From Streptomyces sp. SN-593 (GTDB lineage: Bacteria > Actinomycetota > Actinomycetes > Streptomycetales > Streptomycetaceae), in NCBI RefSeq assembly GCF_016756395.1, contig NZ_AP018365.1, positions 7,444,001 to 7,508,000 of the forward strand: DNA of 64,000 nt. Direction: 5' to 3'. The notes under the pieces are model-generated. The model did no database searches. It was given only the letters and a program-made list of their open reading frames with translations, and was not told where the DNA came from. The translations under genes and the position numbers were made by a program. Positions 1-8,193 of this stretch are shown here, one piece after another. Numbering within the stretch: position 1 is the stretch's first letter; each line of letters starts with the position of its first letter.

Positions 1-237
1 CCGCCAGGCAATCGTGGTCACCGGCGCCAGCTCCGGGCCAGGGGACGCGGAGTCCATCGTCCACTTCCCCGCACCTGCCGACATCGGTGCGGCCGACGTG
101 CCACGTGGGCGGATGCTCCAGCAGCCGCGCACCGGCTCCCAGAAGTACTCCTCGTCGGCAAGACCGTCCAGCCTTGGCCGCAGGTTCTTGCGCCAGTACC
201 AGTCCAACTGCTCCGCGAGCCGCTCGCTTCCGGTCAT
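1..237 (-). CDS. DinB-superfamily protein, 3' part beyond window
   Basis: Reads leftward off the window edge; only the first 79 codons are present. The N-terminus (MTGSERLAEQLDWYWRKNLR, then PRLDGLADEEYFWEPVRGCWSIRPRG and SPGPELAPVTTIAWR) is typical of the DinB_2/mycothiol-dependent-thioltransferase-like four-helix family of actinobacteria. In that family the conserved TTIAWRLAH stretch carries a metal-ligand histidine, and here that part lies past the edge. Family members are soluble and often of unknown substrate. It lies 8 bp downstream of the Lrp-type regulator gene on the same strand, so the two may be co-transcribed. Start ATG chosen because it opens the conserved N-terminus. Family call fairly sure, function unknown. 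Confidence 0.6.
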   Translation of the reverse strand, partial: MTGSERLAEQLDWYWRKNLRPRLDGLADEEYFWEPVRGCWSIRPRGTSAAPMSAGAGKWTMDSASPGPELAPVTTIAWR

Positions 238-245
238 TCACGCTC

Positions 246-722
246 TCAGGTGTGTTGCTGTGCCGTCGGAGACAGAGGGTCGAGCACTGGGTTCGTGAGG
301 TGCTGGTAGATGATCGCGGTGCGGAAGCTGACGATCTCGCGGCGGTTGGTGAACTGGTCCAGGAGGAAGGCGTGCAGATGGTCGATGTCCTGGGCTGTGA
401 CATGGACAAGGAAGTCGTCGCTGCCGGCCATCGTGTAGACCGAGACGACTTCCGGTAGCCGGGTCACCGACTGCTCGAAGGCGGCGACGACGTTCCGGCG
501 CAGCGGCCGGATCCGGGTGGACACCATTGCCTGGACCGGGCGGTTGAGTGCCCGCAGGGAGACCTGGGCTTTGTACCCCTGGATGATGCCGCGCTTGTGC
601 AGCAGCCTGGTGCGTTCGAGGCAGGTGGACGGTGCGATGCCGATCTTCTCGGCGAGCGCACGGTTGGACAGCCGACCATCTACCTGCAGATGATGCACGA
701 TCGCCGAATCAACTTCGTCCAT
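246..722 (-). CDS. Lrp/AsnC family transcriptional regulator
   Basis: 158-aa protein: N-terminal winged helix-turn-helix (about residues 5-50; DSAIVHHLQVDGRLSNRALAEKIGIAPSTCLERTRLL) and a C-terminal RAM/AsnC ligand-binding domain (about 70-145; GSDDFLVHVTAQDIDHLHAFLLDQF). Length is normal for the family. A longer frame to 764 exists, but MDEVDSAIVHHL is the usual Lrp start and leaves room for the operator. It is divergent from the amino-acid dehydrogenase at 802, with a perfect palindrome in the 79-bp spacer. By analogy with Lrp-type regulators beside branched-chain amino-acid genes it probably senses an amino acid and controls that dehydrogenase; this role is inferred. Confidence 0.88.
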   Translation of the reverse strand: MDEVDSAIVHHLQVDGRLSNRALAEKIGIAPSTCLERTRLLHKRGIIQGYKAQVSLRALNRPVQAMVSTRIRPLRRNVVAAFEQSVTRLPEVVSVYTMAGSDDFLVHVTAQDIDHLHAFLLDQFTNRREIVSFRTAIIYQHLTNPVLDPLSPTAQQHT

Positions 723-743
723 GACTACCTCCACGATCCAAAG

Positions 744-760
744 GCCGAATTTAATTCGGC
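744..760. promoter_or_regulatory. Palindromic operator between Lrp regulator and dehydrogenase
   Basis: GCCGAATT-T-AATTCGGC, a perfect 8-bp-arm inverted repeat with a one-base centre. It is AT-rich in a GC-rich background, in the divergent promoter region 22 bp from the regulator start and 42 bp from the dehydrogenase start. Lrp-family sites are short AT-rich palindromes of about this size, so it is the natural candidate for autoregulation and dehydrogenase control. Confidence 0.6.
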
Positions 761-801
761 ACAAGGCCGAGTGATCCGTGCATCACTCTAGCTTCGGGTG
801 C

Positions 802-1860
802 ATGAGCCAAGCATTTGCACACGAAGAAGTCGTAGTCCGCCGCGGCAGCCGTTCCGGCCTGTCCCTGATCGTCGCCCTCCACTCCCGGGCTCTGGGCCCG
901 GCGGTCGGCGGGTGCCGACTGCGGCGCTACGACACCTGGCAGGACGGACTGGCCGACGCGCTGCGCCTGTCGGAGGCCATGACCTACAAGGCCGCGGTGG
1001 CCGGTCTGGACTTCGGCGGCGGCAAGAGCGTGATCGCCCTCGGCAAGGACACCGAAGTCACCGCAGACCTGCGCGAGGCCGCACTTGAGGACCTGGGCGA
1101 TGTGATCGCCTCCTTGGAAGGGTCGTACCGGGCCGGCCCCGACATCGGCACCGGCCCGGACGACATGGTGGTCCTGAAGCGTTTCTCGCCGTACGCGTAC
1201 TGCGCGCCCGAGGAGCACGGTGGGACCGGCAATTCCGGCGGTCCCACCGCCACCGGCGTGCTGGCCGCGCTGCGTGCTGGTGCACGGCATGTGTTCGGCG
1301 ACGCCTCCTGCGCCGGTCGTACGGTGGTCATCAGCGGATTCGGGTCGGTCGGCGGCGGCATCGCGGACGGCTTGGCCGCCGAAGGCGCTCACGTCGTGGT
1401 GTCGGATGTGGACCAGTCCCGCAAGGACGCCGCCCTGGCGAGCGGTTACGGATGGGTCGAGCCCGATCAGGCGCTGTCCGCACCCGCCGACATCTTTGTC
1501 CCGGCGGCCGTCGGCGGCATCCTCAGCGAAGAAGCCGTGCCCCGGTTGACCGCCCCTCTGGTCGTCGGCCCGGCCAACAATCAGCTCACCGAGGAGTCCG
1601 TCGCCGATGCCCTCGCGGGGCGCGGCGTCGTCTGGGTCCCCGACTACGTTGCCAGTGCCGGCGGCATCGTCTACGCGCTCAGCCGGGAATCGGAGAACTA
1701 CAGCCACGAGGCCGCCCACAAGCGGGTGGAGGGCATCGGCGACACCGTCAGCCACGTTCTCGACATGGCCCGTTCGACGGGCGTGACCCCGCAGCGGGTC
1801 GTCCAGCAGATTGCCGAGGCCCGGCTCGCTTCCGCCGCCCGGCAGGTTCGGGGCGCCTGA
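802..1860 (+). CDS. Leucine/valine-type amino-acid dehydrogenase (Glu/Leu/Phe/Val DH family)
   Basis: 352-aa enzyme that oxidatively deaminates a branched-chain or aromatic L-amino acid to the 2-oxo acid with NAD+. Seen: the active-site block EAMTYKAAVAGLDFGGGKSV (about residues 59-77) with both family lysines, the DIGTGPDDM and PTATGV segments, and a Rossmann GFGSVGGG motif near residue 178. Length matches leucine/valine dehydrogenases (about 350-365 aa). ATG at 802 is preferred over an upstream GTG at 778, because MSQAF..HEEVVV is where homologues begin. Streptomyces valine dehydrogenase (Vdh) is the best-known relative and is involved in valine catabolism, supplying acyl-CoA precursors. 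The substrate cannot be fixed from sequence alone. A one-base TGATG overlap couples it to a broken TPP-enzyme gene. Confidence 0.85.
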   Translation: MSQAFAHEEVVVRRGSRSGLSLIVALHSRALGPAVGGCRLRRYDTWQDGLADALRLSEAMTYKAAVAGLDFGGGKSVIALGKDTEVTADLREAALEDLGDVIASLEGSYRAGPDIGTGPDDMVVLKRFSPYAYCAPEEHGGTGNSGGPTATGVLAALRAGARHVFGDASCAGRTVVISGFGSVGGGIADGLAAEGAHVVVSDVDQSRKDAALASGYGWVEPDQALSAPADIFVPAAVGGILSEEAVPRLTAPLVVGPANNQLTEESVADALAGRGVVWVPDYVASAGGIVYALSRESENYSHEAAHKRVEGIGDTVSHVLDMARSTGVTPQRVVQQIAEARLASAARQVRGA

Positions 1861-2439
1861 TGGCCGAGGCATCAACGACTCCTCCGGCCGAGGCCAACGC
1901 TGGCGCTGCGAACGGGGCGCGGAGCGTCGTGGAGACACTGGCGGCTTCCGGCATCGAGGTGTGCTTCGCCAACCCGGGCACCTCGGAGATGCATTTCGTC
2001 AGCGCCCTGGAACAGGGGGCCGGGATCCGGCCGGTGCTGTGTCTGTTCGAGGGCGTGGCCACCGGTGCCGCCGACGGCTACGCGCGGATGGCGGGTAAGC
2101 CGGCATCGACCTTGCTGCATCTCGGTCCCGGCTTGGCCAACGGTCTGGCCAACCTGCACAACGCCCGCAAGGCGCAGTCTCCTGTGGTCAACATCATCGG
2201 CGATGATGCTCTGAGCCACCTGAGGTTCGAGACCCCGCTGACCTCCGATGTCCAGGCGCTCTGGCCGACCTCATCGGCGCGCCGCCCGCCCACTCCCCGC
2301 GGCACGGCTGGAGTCCGCCTCCGGCCCCCGAGGACGGCGATCTGACCCCCCCGCAGCACCTTCCATGCCCACCTGCTCCCCGAGGGAGCGATCGTCAGCG
2401 ACGAGAGCGTCACTGCCAGCTTCGCCGGCGACGGACCCT
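1860..2439 (+). pseudogene. Acetolactate-synthase-like TPP enzyme, broken
   Basis: Starts at the TGATG overlap with the dehydrogenase. About 130 residues of a clean TPP-binding N-terminal domain can be read (ASGIEVCFANPGTSEMHFV, FEGVATGAADGYARMAGKPA, LHLGPGLANGLANLHNARKA). Normal members are about 520-550 aa. After codon ~125 the sequence breaks down. A second recognisable piece, LLPEGAIVSDESVTA, which opens the C-terminal TPP domain, lies at about 2369-2415 in another frame, so the central domain is mostly deleted. The remnant stops at the IS1380 transposase fragment that begins near 2432. Probable former role: a decarboxylase/ligase of 2-oxo acids working with the dehydrogenase product (inference). 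Confidence 0.75.
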
Positions 2440-2873
2440 GATCCGCACCGACTCCGCCGGCGGCACCCACGACTTCCTGAACTGGCTCACCGCACCGGGA
2501 CGTTGGTTGTCCTACTCGGTCGGGATGGTCATCACCGACGCAATCCACCAGGCCGTCCTCCTCGTCCCCGCCGCCGCTTGGACGCCCGCAATCGAACCGG
2601 ACGGCGACGTGCGCGACGGAGCCTGGGTTGCCGAGCTCGCGGGCGACGTGCTCAAGGGCTGGCCGAAGGGCCTGCGGCTGATCGTGCGCAAGGAACGACC
2701 GCATCCGGGCACCCAGTTGAGGATCACTGACGCCGACGGCATGCGGATCACGTGCTTCGCGACCAACACGATCGACGTTCCGATCGCGTAGCTGGAGCTG
2801 CGGCACCGCCAGCGGGCCAGGGCCGAGGACCGCATCCGTGCCGCCCGCGACACAGGACTGCGAAACCTTCAGT
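2432..2873 (+). mobile_element. IS1380-family transposase fragment
   Basis: One frame carries an internal piece of an IS1380-type DDE transposase: IRTDSAGGTHDFLNWLT, then RWLSYSVGMVITDA, WTPAIEPDGDVRDGAWVAEL, IVRKERPHPGTQLRITDADG and FATNT. A TAG at 2789-2791 interrupts it, and the same frame continues LELRHRQRARAEDRIRAARD, GLRNL. The N-terminal third and the C-terminal end are missing, so it is dead. The left boundary abuts the TPP-enzyme remnant, suggesting insertion or rearrangement broke that gene. Terminal inverted repeats and target duplication were not found. Confidence 0.8.
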
Positions 2874-2937
2874 CCGGAAGGTCGCGCGCGTTCTCGATGC
2901 TCGGAGAACTAACCCTCAGGATTCCTGGCGCATCACA

Positions 2938-3546
2938 CTAGCGAAGTTCACGCGGCCAACCCTGGACGGCCAGAACAGCCACCTGCTCGAGCACATGCCG
3001 GCTGGCTCCGTCGCGGGCGGACTGCGACATGCCTTGCAGTGTCGCTTCGGTGTAGTGGGCCAGGGCCGCGGCGTCGGTCTCCGGCGGCAGGACATGCGCG
3101 TCGACGTCGGCCTGGATGCGCTGCTGGAAGGCGGCGATGTGCCGCTCGCGGTGCTGACGTAGCAGGTCGGCGACCTCGGTGCTGCCGGCGGCCTCGACGG
3201 TGCACAGCAGCATGCAGCCACGCGGTCTGCCGGGGAGCGTGTGCTCGTGGGCGGCCTCTCGCAGCACCCGCGTGATCGCTTGCCTGGCGGTCGGCTCCTG
3301 GCCGAGGGCGTGGGTGATGTATCCACCGTACCGATCCGCGTACACCTCGACGGCTTCGTTGAACAAAGCCCGTTTGTCGCCGAACGCAGCGTACAGGCTG
3401 GGCGAACCGATGCCGAGCGCGGCGGTCAAGTCGCTGATCGAGGTCGCCTCGTAGCCGTTCGTCCAAAACAGCTTGATCGCAACGTCCAGCGCGGCGTCCC
3501 GGTCGAAGGAGCGTGGTCGCCCCCTGGGGCGCGTCGGTGTCGGCAT
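2938..3546 (-). CDS. TetR/AcrR family regulator
   Basis: 202 aa. N-terminal TetR helix-turn-helix at about residues 14-60 (RDAALDVAIKLFWTNGYEAT, SISDLTAALGIGSPSLYAAFGDKRALF) and a ligand domain with the TetR_C-like segment PRGCMLLCTVEAAGS. Divergent from the alpha/beta hydrolase at 3722, so it likely represses that gene and itself. A palindromic site lies just upstream of the hydrolase. The ligand is unknown. Confidence 0.88.
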   Translation of the reverse strand: MPTPTRPRGRPRSFDRDAALDVAIKLFWTNGYEATSISDLTAALGIGSPSLYAAFGDKRALFNEAVEVYADRYGGYITHALGQEPTARQAITRVLREAAHEHTLPGRPRGCMLLCTVEAAGSTEVADLLRQHRERHIAAFQQRIQADVDAHVLPPETDAAALAHYTEATLQGMSQSARDGASRHVLEQVAVLAVQGWPRELR

Positions 3547-3693
3547 GGCGCAATTGTATAACGGGTGCTGCAGAAAGATGTGGGCGGGCGGGTCGGTGTG
3601 AGCAGGGGATGCCTGCGGGCCGACGGGCCGGCTCCAGCGCGAGGAGCGGGCTCGAGGTCGGCGATCGGTTCACACATCTGCTAACGTCCATTT

Positions 3694-3711
3694 CTGTAGT
3701 GACCACTAGAG
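3694..3711. promoter_or_regulatory. Candidate TetR operator before the hydrolase
   Basis: CTGTAGTG-AC-CACTAGAG: inverted repeat with 7 of 8 arm positions paired and a 2-bp centre, ending 10 bp before the hydrolase ATG. Size and location suit a TetR dimer site blocking transcription or ribosome access. The overlapping GAGAAAGG (3709-3716) is the hydrolase ribosome binding site. Confidence 0.5.
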
Positions 3712-3721
3712 AAAGGTGTCG

Positions 3722-4537
3722 ATGATGCCGAGCAGTGGGTGTCTGCGGCCCAGGCGGTTCAACCGCGTCGAAGCTGGCCCTGCCGACCGGGAGACAGTTG
3801 TGCTGCTGCACGCCGTCGGCCTGGACCTGACGTACTGGGACCGCCAGATCGAAGCCCTTGCCGATCGCTATCGGGTGGTAGCCGTCGACTTGCCCGGTCA
3901 CGGGATGTCCGACCCTCCGCCTCGAAACGCGGGCATCGGCCACCTGGCACAGGACGTCGCCGACATCGTCGAGGCCGATGCGGGGGGCAGCGCCCACATC
4001 GTCGGTCATTCCTTCGGCGGAATGATCGCCCAGCAGCTCGCGCTGTCGCGTCCCGGCCTAGTGAAGAGCCTCACGCTGATCGCGACGGCGGCGACATTCA
4101 CCGACGAGACGCGCGCGTTCATGCGCAGCCACGCAGCGTCCGTGCGCCAGGACGGCATGGGCGCCGTCGTGCCGCTCGTGACCAACTGGCTTGCTCCGGC
4201 CACGGTAGAGCGCCGACCGGACATACTCGACCGACTCGAGAAGTCGATCCGCGCCATGGACGCTGCCGTGTACGCACCCGCATGGGACCGGATCGCACAT
4301 TTCGACGCAGCGGACCAACTGGCGGCACTAACCTGCCCGACCCTGGTAGTGGCCGGAGGACGGGACACCAACACTCCAGTAGCCGACGTCACCCTGCTGG
4401 CGAAGGCCATCCCGCATGCCGAGCTCAGCGTGATCGCTGATGCCGCGCACATGATTCCGCTCGACACCCCGGACCGGCTCAACAAGGAATTGCTCGGCTT
4501 TCTGGCCACTGTCGGGCCCTGTCCACGGACGCGGTAG
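3722..4537 (+). CDS. Alpha/beta-fold hydrolase (3-oxoadipate enol-lactonase-like)
   Basis: 271 aa with the full hydrolase core: oxyanion LLHAVGLDLTYWD, VVAVDLPGHGMSD, nucleophile elbow GHSFGG (Ser about 97), acid in VVAGGRDTNTP and histidine in DAAHMIP. Layout and the 'VDLPGHGMSD' style resemble 3-oxoadipate enol-lactone hydrolases and related ester/C-C hydrolases; the substrate is not determined. Two adjacent ATGs (3722, 3725) and an earlier GTG (3716) are possible; ATG 3722 has GAGAAAGG 5 bp upstream. Controlled, by position, by the divergent TetR protein. Confidence 0.82.
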   Translation: MMPSSGCLRPRRFNRVEAGPADRETVVLLHAVGLDLTYWDRQIEALADRYRVVAVDLPGHGMSDPPPRNAGIGHLAQDVADIVEADAGGSAHIVGHSFGGMIAQQLALSRPGLVKSLTLIATAATFTDETRAFMRSHAASVRQDGMGAVVPLVTNWLAPATVERRPDILDRLEKSIRAMDAAVYAPAWDRIAHFDAADQLAALTCPTLVVAGGRDTNTPVADVTLLAKAIPHAELSVIADAAHMIPLDTPDRLNKELLGFLATVGPCPRTR

Positions 4538-4811
4538 GGATTCAGGTGAGCGCCGTCGGTGGCTGGTCCGGCGCGACGGCAGCCGGCTGAAGCCCGTGGT
4601 GAGCAACTGGCTCGGGTCACCGCGGAAGGGGTTGCCGAGGCTGTCGCCCTCAGCACGGTGCTGAACCTGGGATCCGGGCGTGTTCCTCGACGCTCTCGCC
4701 CGACACGCCACGGGTCCCCGTAAGCGGTGGCGAGAACCTGGCGGGCCGACCCGCGAAGGCGCGGATCCGGCACGTCCCGATCATCCATCAGCTACCGGGG
4801 GGAAATCCTTC
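4538..4811. other. Gene-free stretch
   Basis: No convincing gene. Short open frames exist on both strands but show no recognisable domain. The next recognisable sequence is an alcohol dehydrogenase stub starting at 4812. Confidence 0.5.
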
Positions 4812-4898
4812 ATGACCATCGCCATCGCCTACGCGGCTCCCTCGGCGAAAGCTCCGCTGGAGCCCCCGACGATCGAGCGCCGCGCAGCTCTGGGGTGA
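4812..4898 (+). pseudogene. Zinc alcohol dehydrogenase (AdhC/YahK-like) N-terminal stub
   Basis: A 28-codon frame after a good ribosome site (GGGGGGAAA) reads MTIAIAYAAPSAKAPLEPPT, IERRAALG, then stops. This is the start of cinnamyl-alcohol-dehydrogenase-like NADP alcohol dehydrogenases (about 350 aa), whose next block would be the GICHSD zinc motif. That block is absent here. Nothing of the remaining protein is visible before the CitE-like gene end at 5092. Confidence 0.55.
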
Positions 4899-5091
4899 CC
4901 ACCCGGAGCCTGCCATGGCGAGTCCTGCGGCGACGACGATGTCGGCCGATGTCGGCCAGTCGCCGCCGCCGCAGGCAGACGGCTGTGTCACACGCCCCCG
5001 GAGATGAACAACCTCAGCAGGTCGGGGGACGCGCGAGGTTGAAAATCAAGCTCAGCGGGGACAGGTCGACCCGACGTGGAACGGGCGGCAT

Positions 5092-5991
5092 TCACAAGCC
5101 GAGAGCCTCGGCCTGGTCGAGGGTGTTGCGCAGCAGGCGCACGGAGGCGATGTCGACCATGGTTCCGTCCACGGCGACCGCCCCCAGTCCGCGCGTCTTG
5201 GCCTCGCCGAAAGCGGCGACCAGCTTGCGGGCCTGGGCGATCTCCTCGTCTGTGGGGCGGAACTCCTCGTTGGCCAGGGCGATCTGGCTGGGATGGATGG
5301 CCCACTTGCCGGAGAAGCCGAGGGTGTGGGCGAGGCGGGCCTGCTGCTGGTAACCGTCAGGGTCGCTGAAGTCGGCGAAGGGGCCGTCGACGGCCGCGAT
5401 CCGGGCGGAGCGGGCCGCAATGGCGATCTTGTTGCGGGCGTAGTGCCAGAGGTCGCCGGGGTAGCCGCCGTCGGAGGCGCCGATCGCCGCGACCCGGACC
5501 CCTTGGGAGGCGGAATAGTCCCCGGGGCCGAAGATCAGTGCCTCCAGGCGGGGTGAGGCATGGGCGATCTCCTCCGTGGCGATCATCGCCTCGACTTCCT
5601 CGATGAGGACCTCGATGCCGATCCGCTTGGTCAGGCCGAGGTCGGTCTCGATCTGCGTGAGCAGGCGGTCCACCCACCACACGTCTCGCGCGGACTTCAC
5701 CTTGGGCACGATGACGATGTCCAGGGCGTCCCGAGCGCCGGTGACCACGTCGAGGATGTCGCGGTAGGCGTAGTGGGTTTCCAGGTCGTTGATCCGCACG
5801 GCCCGGGTGGCCGGCCGCCAGTCGTGGTTGAGCAGAGCGTGCACGATCTTGGCTCGTGCGGCTGGTTTCTCGGCGGGCGCGACGGAGTCTTCGAGGTCGC
5901 AGAAGACCAGGTCGGCGTCGCTGCTGGCAGCCTTGGCGAGCATCTTCTCGTTGCTTCCGGGGGTGGACAGTTCACTGCGGCGCGTTCGCAT
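5092..5991 (-). CDS. CitE/malyl-CoA-lyase family C-C lyase (HpcH/HpaI aldolase fold)
   Basis: 299 aa TIM-barrel lyase. Seen: RSELSTPGSNEKMLAKA, CDLEDSVAP, RINDLET, EVLIEEVEAM, GPGDYSAS (Mg2+ ligand Asp) and GKWAIHPSQIALANE. These are hallmarks of the beta-methylmalyl/L-malyl/citramalyl-CoA lyase branch. It would split a 3-hydroxy-acyl-CoA into an acyl-CoA plus glyoxylate or pyruvate. Last gene of a leftward operon behind CoA transferase, MaoC hydratases and PrpD, which together suggest mesaconyl-CoA to beta-methylmalyl-CoA to propionyl-CoA + glyoxylate, or the citramalyl-CoA variant. A TGGCATGCC motif overlaps the start codon. Confidence 0.85.
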   Translation of the reverse strand: MRTRRSELSTPGSNEKMLAKAASSDADLVFCDLEDSVAPAEKPAARAKIVHALLNHDWRPATRAVRINDLETHYAYRDILDVVTGARDALDIVIVPKVKSARDVWWVDRLLTQIETDLGLTKRIGIEVLIEEVEAMIATEEIAHASPRLEALIFGPGDYSASQGVRVAAIGASDGGYPGDLWHYARNKIAIAARSARIAAVDGPFADFSDPDGYQQQARLAHTLGFSGKWAIHPSQIALANEEFRPTDEEIAQARKLVAAFGEAKTRGLGAVAVDGTMVDIASVRLLRNTLDQAEALGL

Positions 5992-6048
5992 GGCATGCCT
6001 CCGATGAAAGACGGGACGGGGAAACGAGGTGGCGGGTGATCAGCGGTC

Positions 6049-7218
6049 TTAGCCCGCTGAGGTACCGGGGCCGAGAATCTCGGCCGTGTGCTCGCCCAGC
6101 AGGGGAGCGCGGTGGTGGACGGCGGCGCCGGAGCCGGCGAACTTGATGGGCTGTCCGGCCACGGTGACCGTCCGTGCGCTGCCGGGGTGCTCGATGTCGA
6201 CGAGCATCTCGCGGGCACGAAGGTGTGGATCGGCGTACAGGTCCGCCGCGGTGTTCACCGGACCGCAGGGCACGTCCGCGGCGACGGCCGCCACCACCTG
6301 GGCGGAGGTGCGCTGCGTGGTCCACTCCTCGATGACGGCGCGGACCTTGTCGCGTACGGCGACCCGCGCGTTGTTGGTGGCGTAGCGCGGGTCCTCGGCG
6401 AGGTCGGGCCGTCCGAGGGCGGTGCACAGCGCCTGCCACTGGTGGTCGCGGGGGGCGGCGACGGTCACCCAGCCGTCCGCGGTGCGGTAGAGGCCGAAGG
6501 GGCAGAGCAGCGGATGGTCGTTGCCTTCGCCGGTCGGGACCGCGCCGGTGTAGGAGTGCTGGTAGACGGTCCGCTCGCACAGGGAGACGATGGCGTCGTA
6601 CATCGCGACGTCCACGAACCGGCCGTGTCCGGTGCGGGCGCGGTCGGTCAGGGCGGCCAGGACGCCTACGGCCAGCAGCGTCGCCGGAAAGACGTCGCCG
6701 ATGCCGGCGCCGACCTTGGTGGGCTGGTACGGGGGGCCGGTGATGCCCATCAGGCCGCCCATGGCCTGCGCGACGACATCGAAGGCAGGCCGGTCCACAT
6801 GGGGGCTGGTTCCGGTCCTCGGGTCGCCGAACCCGCGCAACGCGCCGTAGACCAGGCGGGGGTTGTCGCACCGCAGGGACTCGTAGGACAGGCTCATCCG
6901 GTCCATGACCCCGGCGCGGAAGTTCTCCACCAGCACGTCGGCGTCGGCGGCCAGCCGCCGCACCGCCGCGGTGCCCTCCGGGGAGCGGAGATCGACGACG
7001 ACACTGCGCTTGTTGCGGTTGACGCTCTGGAAGTAGCCGCCGTAGTGGTGGTCCTCGTCGTCGCTGGGGAAGGGGCCGGTGCCTCGGGCGGAGTCGCCGG
7101 CCGGGGACTCGACCTTGATGACGTCGGCGCCGAGGTCGGCGAGGAGCATGGTCGCGTAGGGACCGGACAGCGCGCGGGTCAGGTCGACCACCACGATTCC
7201 GTCGAGCGGGCCGTTCAT
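6049..7218 (-). CDS. CaiB/BaiF family III CoA transferase
   Basis: 389 aa. Class III CoA-transferase with N-terminal VVDLTRALSGPYATMLLADL, GADVIKVESP, NRNKRSVVVDLR, VLVENFRAG and catalytic Asp175 in GAGIGDVFPATL. Moves CoA between a donor thioester and a carboxylate. Stop/start overlap (4 bp) with the upstream MaoC gene, and the lyase downstream, fit a mesaconate or itaconate CoA transferase or a mesaconyl-CoA C1-C4 transferase. Formyl-CoA or carnitine-type activity is not excluded. Confidence 0.85.
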   Translation of the reverse strand: MNGPLDGIVVVDLTRALSGPYATMLLADLGADVIKVESPAGDSARGTGPFPSDDEDHHYGGYFQSVNRNKRSVVVDLRSPEGTAAVRRLAADADVLVENFRAGVMDRMSLSYESLRCDNPRLVYGALRGFGDPRTGTSPHVDRPAFDVVAQAMGGLMGITGPPYQPTKVGAGIGDVFPATLLAVGVLAALTDRARTGHGRFVDVAMYDAIVSLCERTVYQHSYTGAVPTGEGNDHPLLCPFGLYRTADGWVTVAAPRDHQWQALCTALGRPDLAEDPRYATNNARVAVRDKVRAVIEEWTTQRTSAQVVAAVAADVPCGPVNTAADLYADPHLRAREMLVDIEHPGSARTVTVAGQPIKFAGSGAAVHHRAPLLGEHTAEILGPGTSAG

Positions 7219-7658
7219 CGCCGGGCTCCGGCCCGCTGGATGAGCGTGGTGCGCTCTCCTTCGAAGACCAGCACGTCGTCCTGGTTGACGCCCCAGTGCT
7301 TGAAACGGACCACGCCGGCGTCGGGCCGGTCGGCGTCCTGCTTGTCCAGGACCTCGGTGTAGGCGTAGAGGGTGTGCCCGTGGGTGACGGGGGCCCGCAG
7401 CCTGATCCGGTCCAGGCCGAGTTCGGCGAGCGCGTGCTCGCCGGTGTCCTGGGTGGCCAGGCCGATGACCATGGATATGGTCACCCCGCCGAAGACCAGG
7501 ACGTGCGGGAAAGCGCTGCCTTCGCGGGAGTGGGCGTTGAAATGGGCCTGGGCGGTGTTCATGACCATGTTGGTGATCAGGACGCCGTCCATCTCGGTGA
7601 CGGTCTTGCCGCGGGCGTGCTCGTAGACGTCGCCGACGGTGAAGTCCTCGAAGTACAT
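7215..7658 (-). CDS. MaoC-like hydratase, small subunit-type
   Basis: 147-aa single hotdog domain: YFEDFTVGDVYEHARGKTVT, NTAQAHFNAHSREG, FPHVLVFGGVT, RAPVTHGHTLYAYTEVLD. The family adds water to enoyl-CoAs. It is immediately downstream of a second MaoC gene (17-bp gap) and overlaps the CoA transferase by 4 bp. Mesaconyl-CoA hydratases are double-hotdog proteins of about 350 aa, so this and its neighbour may be the two halves encoded separately and forming a heteromer (inference). Confidence 0.83.
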   Translation of the reverse strand: MYFEDFTVGDVYEHARGKTVTEMDGVLITNMVMNTAQAHFNAHSREGSAFPHVLVFGGVTISMVIGLATQDTGEHALAELGLDRIRLRAPVTHGHTLYAYTEVLDKQDADRPDAGVVRFKHWGVNQDDVLVFEGERTTLIQRAGARR

Positions 7659-7675
7659 GTCGGTGTCTCCTCAGC

Positions 7676-8179
7676 TCACAGGACGGCGGGCGCGCCGGCG
7701 GTGCGCACGAAGTTGGTACGGACGAAATCCACCACGACCTCGTCGCCGACCAGGCCCTCGGTGCGCCAGCCGACGATGCCCATGCCCGGGTGGCTGTCGG
7801 AGCGCCGCGCGGTGCGGACCCGGCTGCGCGCGCGGACCGTCTCGCCCACCAGGACCGGCCGGTGGAAGGTGAGTTCCTCGACGCCGAGGAAGGGGCCGCC
7901 GTTCTCGCTGAGGTCCTCCACGCTGAGCCCGAACACCGTGAGGAAGAGCAGGTTCGGGTGGACCACCAGCTGTTCGTGCCCCTGCTCCTGGGCGGTCTCC
8001 GCGTTGAAGTGGATCGGGTTGTAGCTCAGCGTCAGGGTGGTGAACAGGACGGAGTCGGCCTCGGTCAGGGTGCGCCCCCAGTGGTGCTCGAAGACCTGGT
8101 CCGCCTCGAAGTCCTCGAAGTATCGGCCCTTGGCCAGGAGGCGGGCGCGCTTTTTGATCGCTGCGAGTTCTTGCGACAT
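7676..8179 (-). CDS. MaoC-like hydratase, second subunit-type
   Basis: 167 aa. Hotdog domain: RYFEDFEADQVFEHHWGRTL, TLTLSYNPIHFNAETAQEQG, LVVHPNLLFLTVFGLSVEDL, TFHRPVLVGETVRARSRV, GWRTEGLVGDEVVVDFVRTN. The NPIHFN segment is the classic (R)-hydratase/MaoC active-site region. Start at MSQEL is chosen for its GAGGGA ribosome site; an in-frame upstream codon would give 12 more residues. Paired with the MaoC gene downstream, probably one hydratase of the C5-dicarboxylate route. Confidence 0.83.
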   Translation of the reverse strand: MSQELAAIKKRARLLAKGRYFEDFEADQVFEHHWGRTLTEADSVLFTTLTLSYNPIHFNAETAQEQGHEQLVVHPNLLFLTVFGLSVEDLSENGGPFLGVEELTFHRPVLVGETVRARSRVRTARRSDSHPGMGIVGWRTEGLVGDEVVVDFVRTNFVRTAGAPAVL

Positions 8180-8193
8180 GGGATTCCCTCGGG

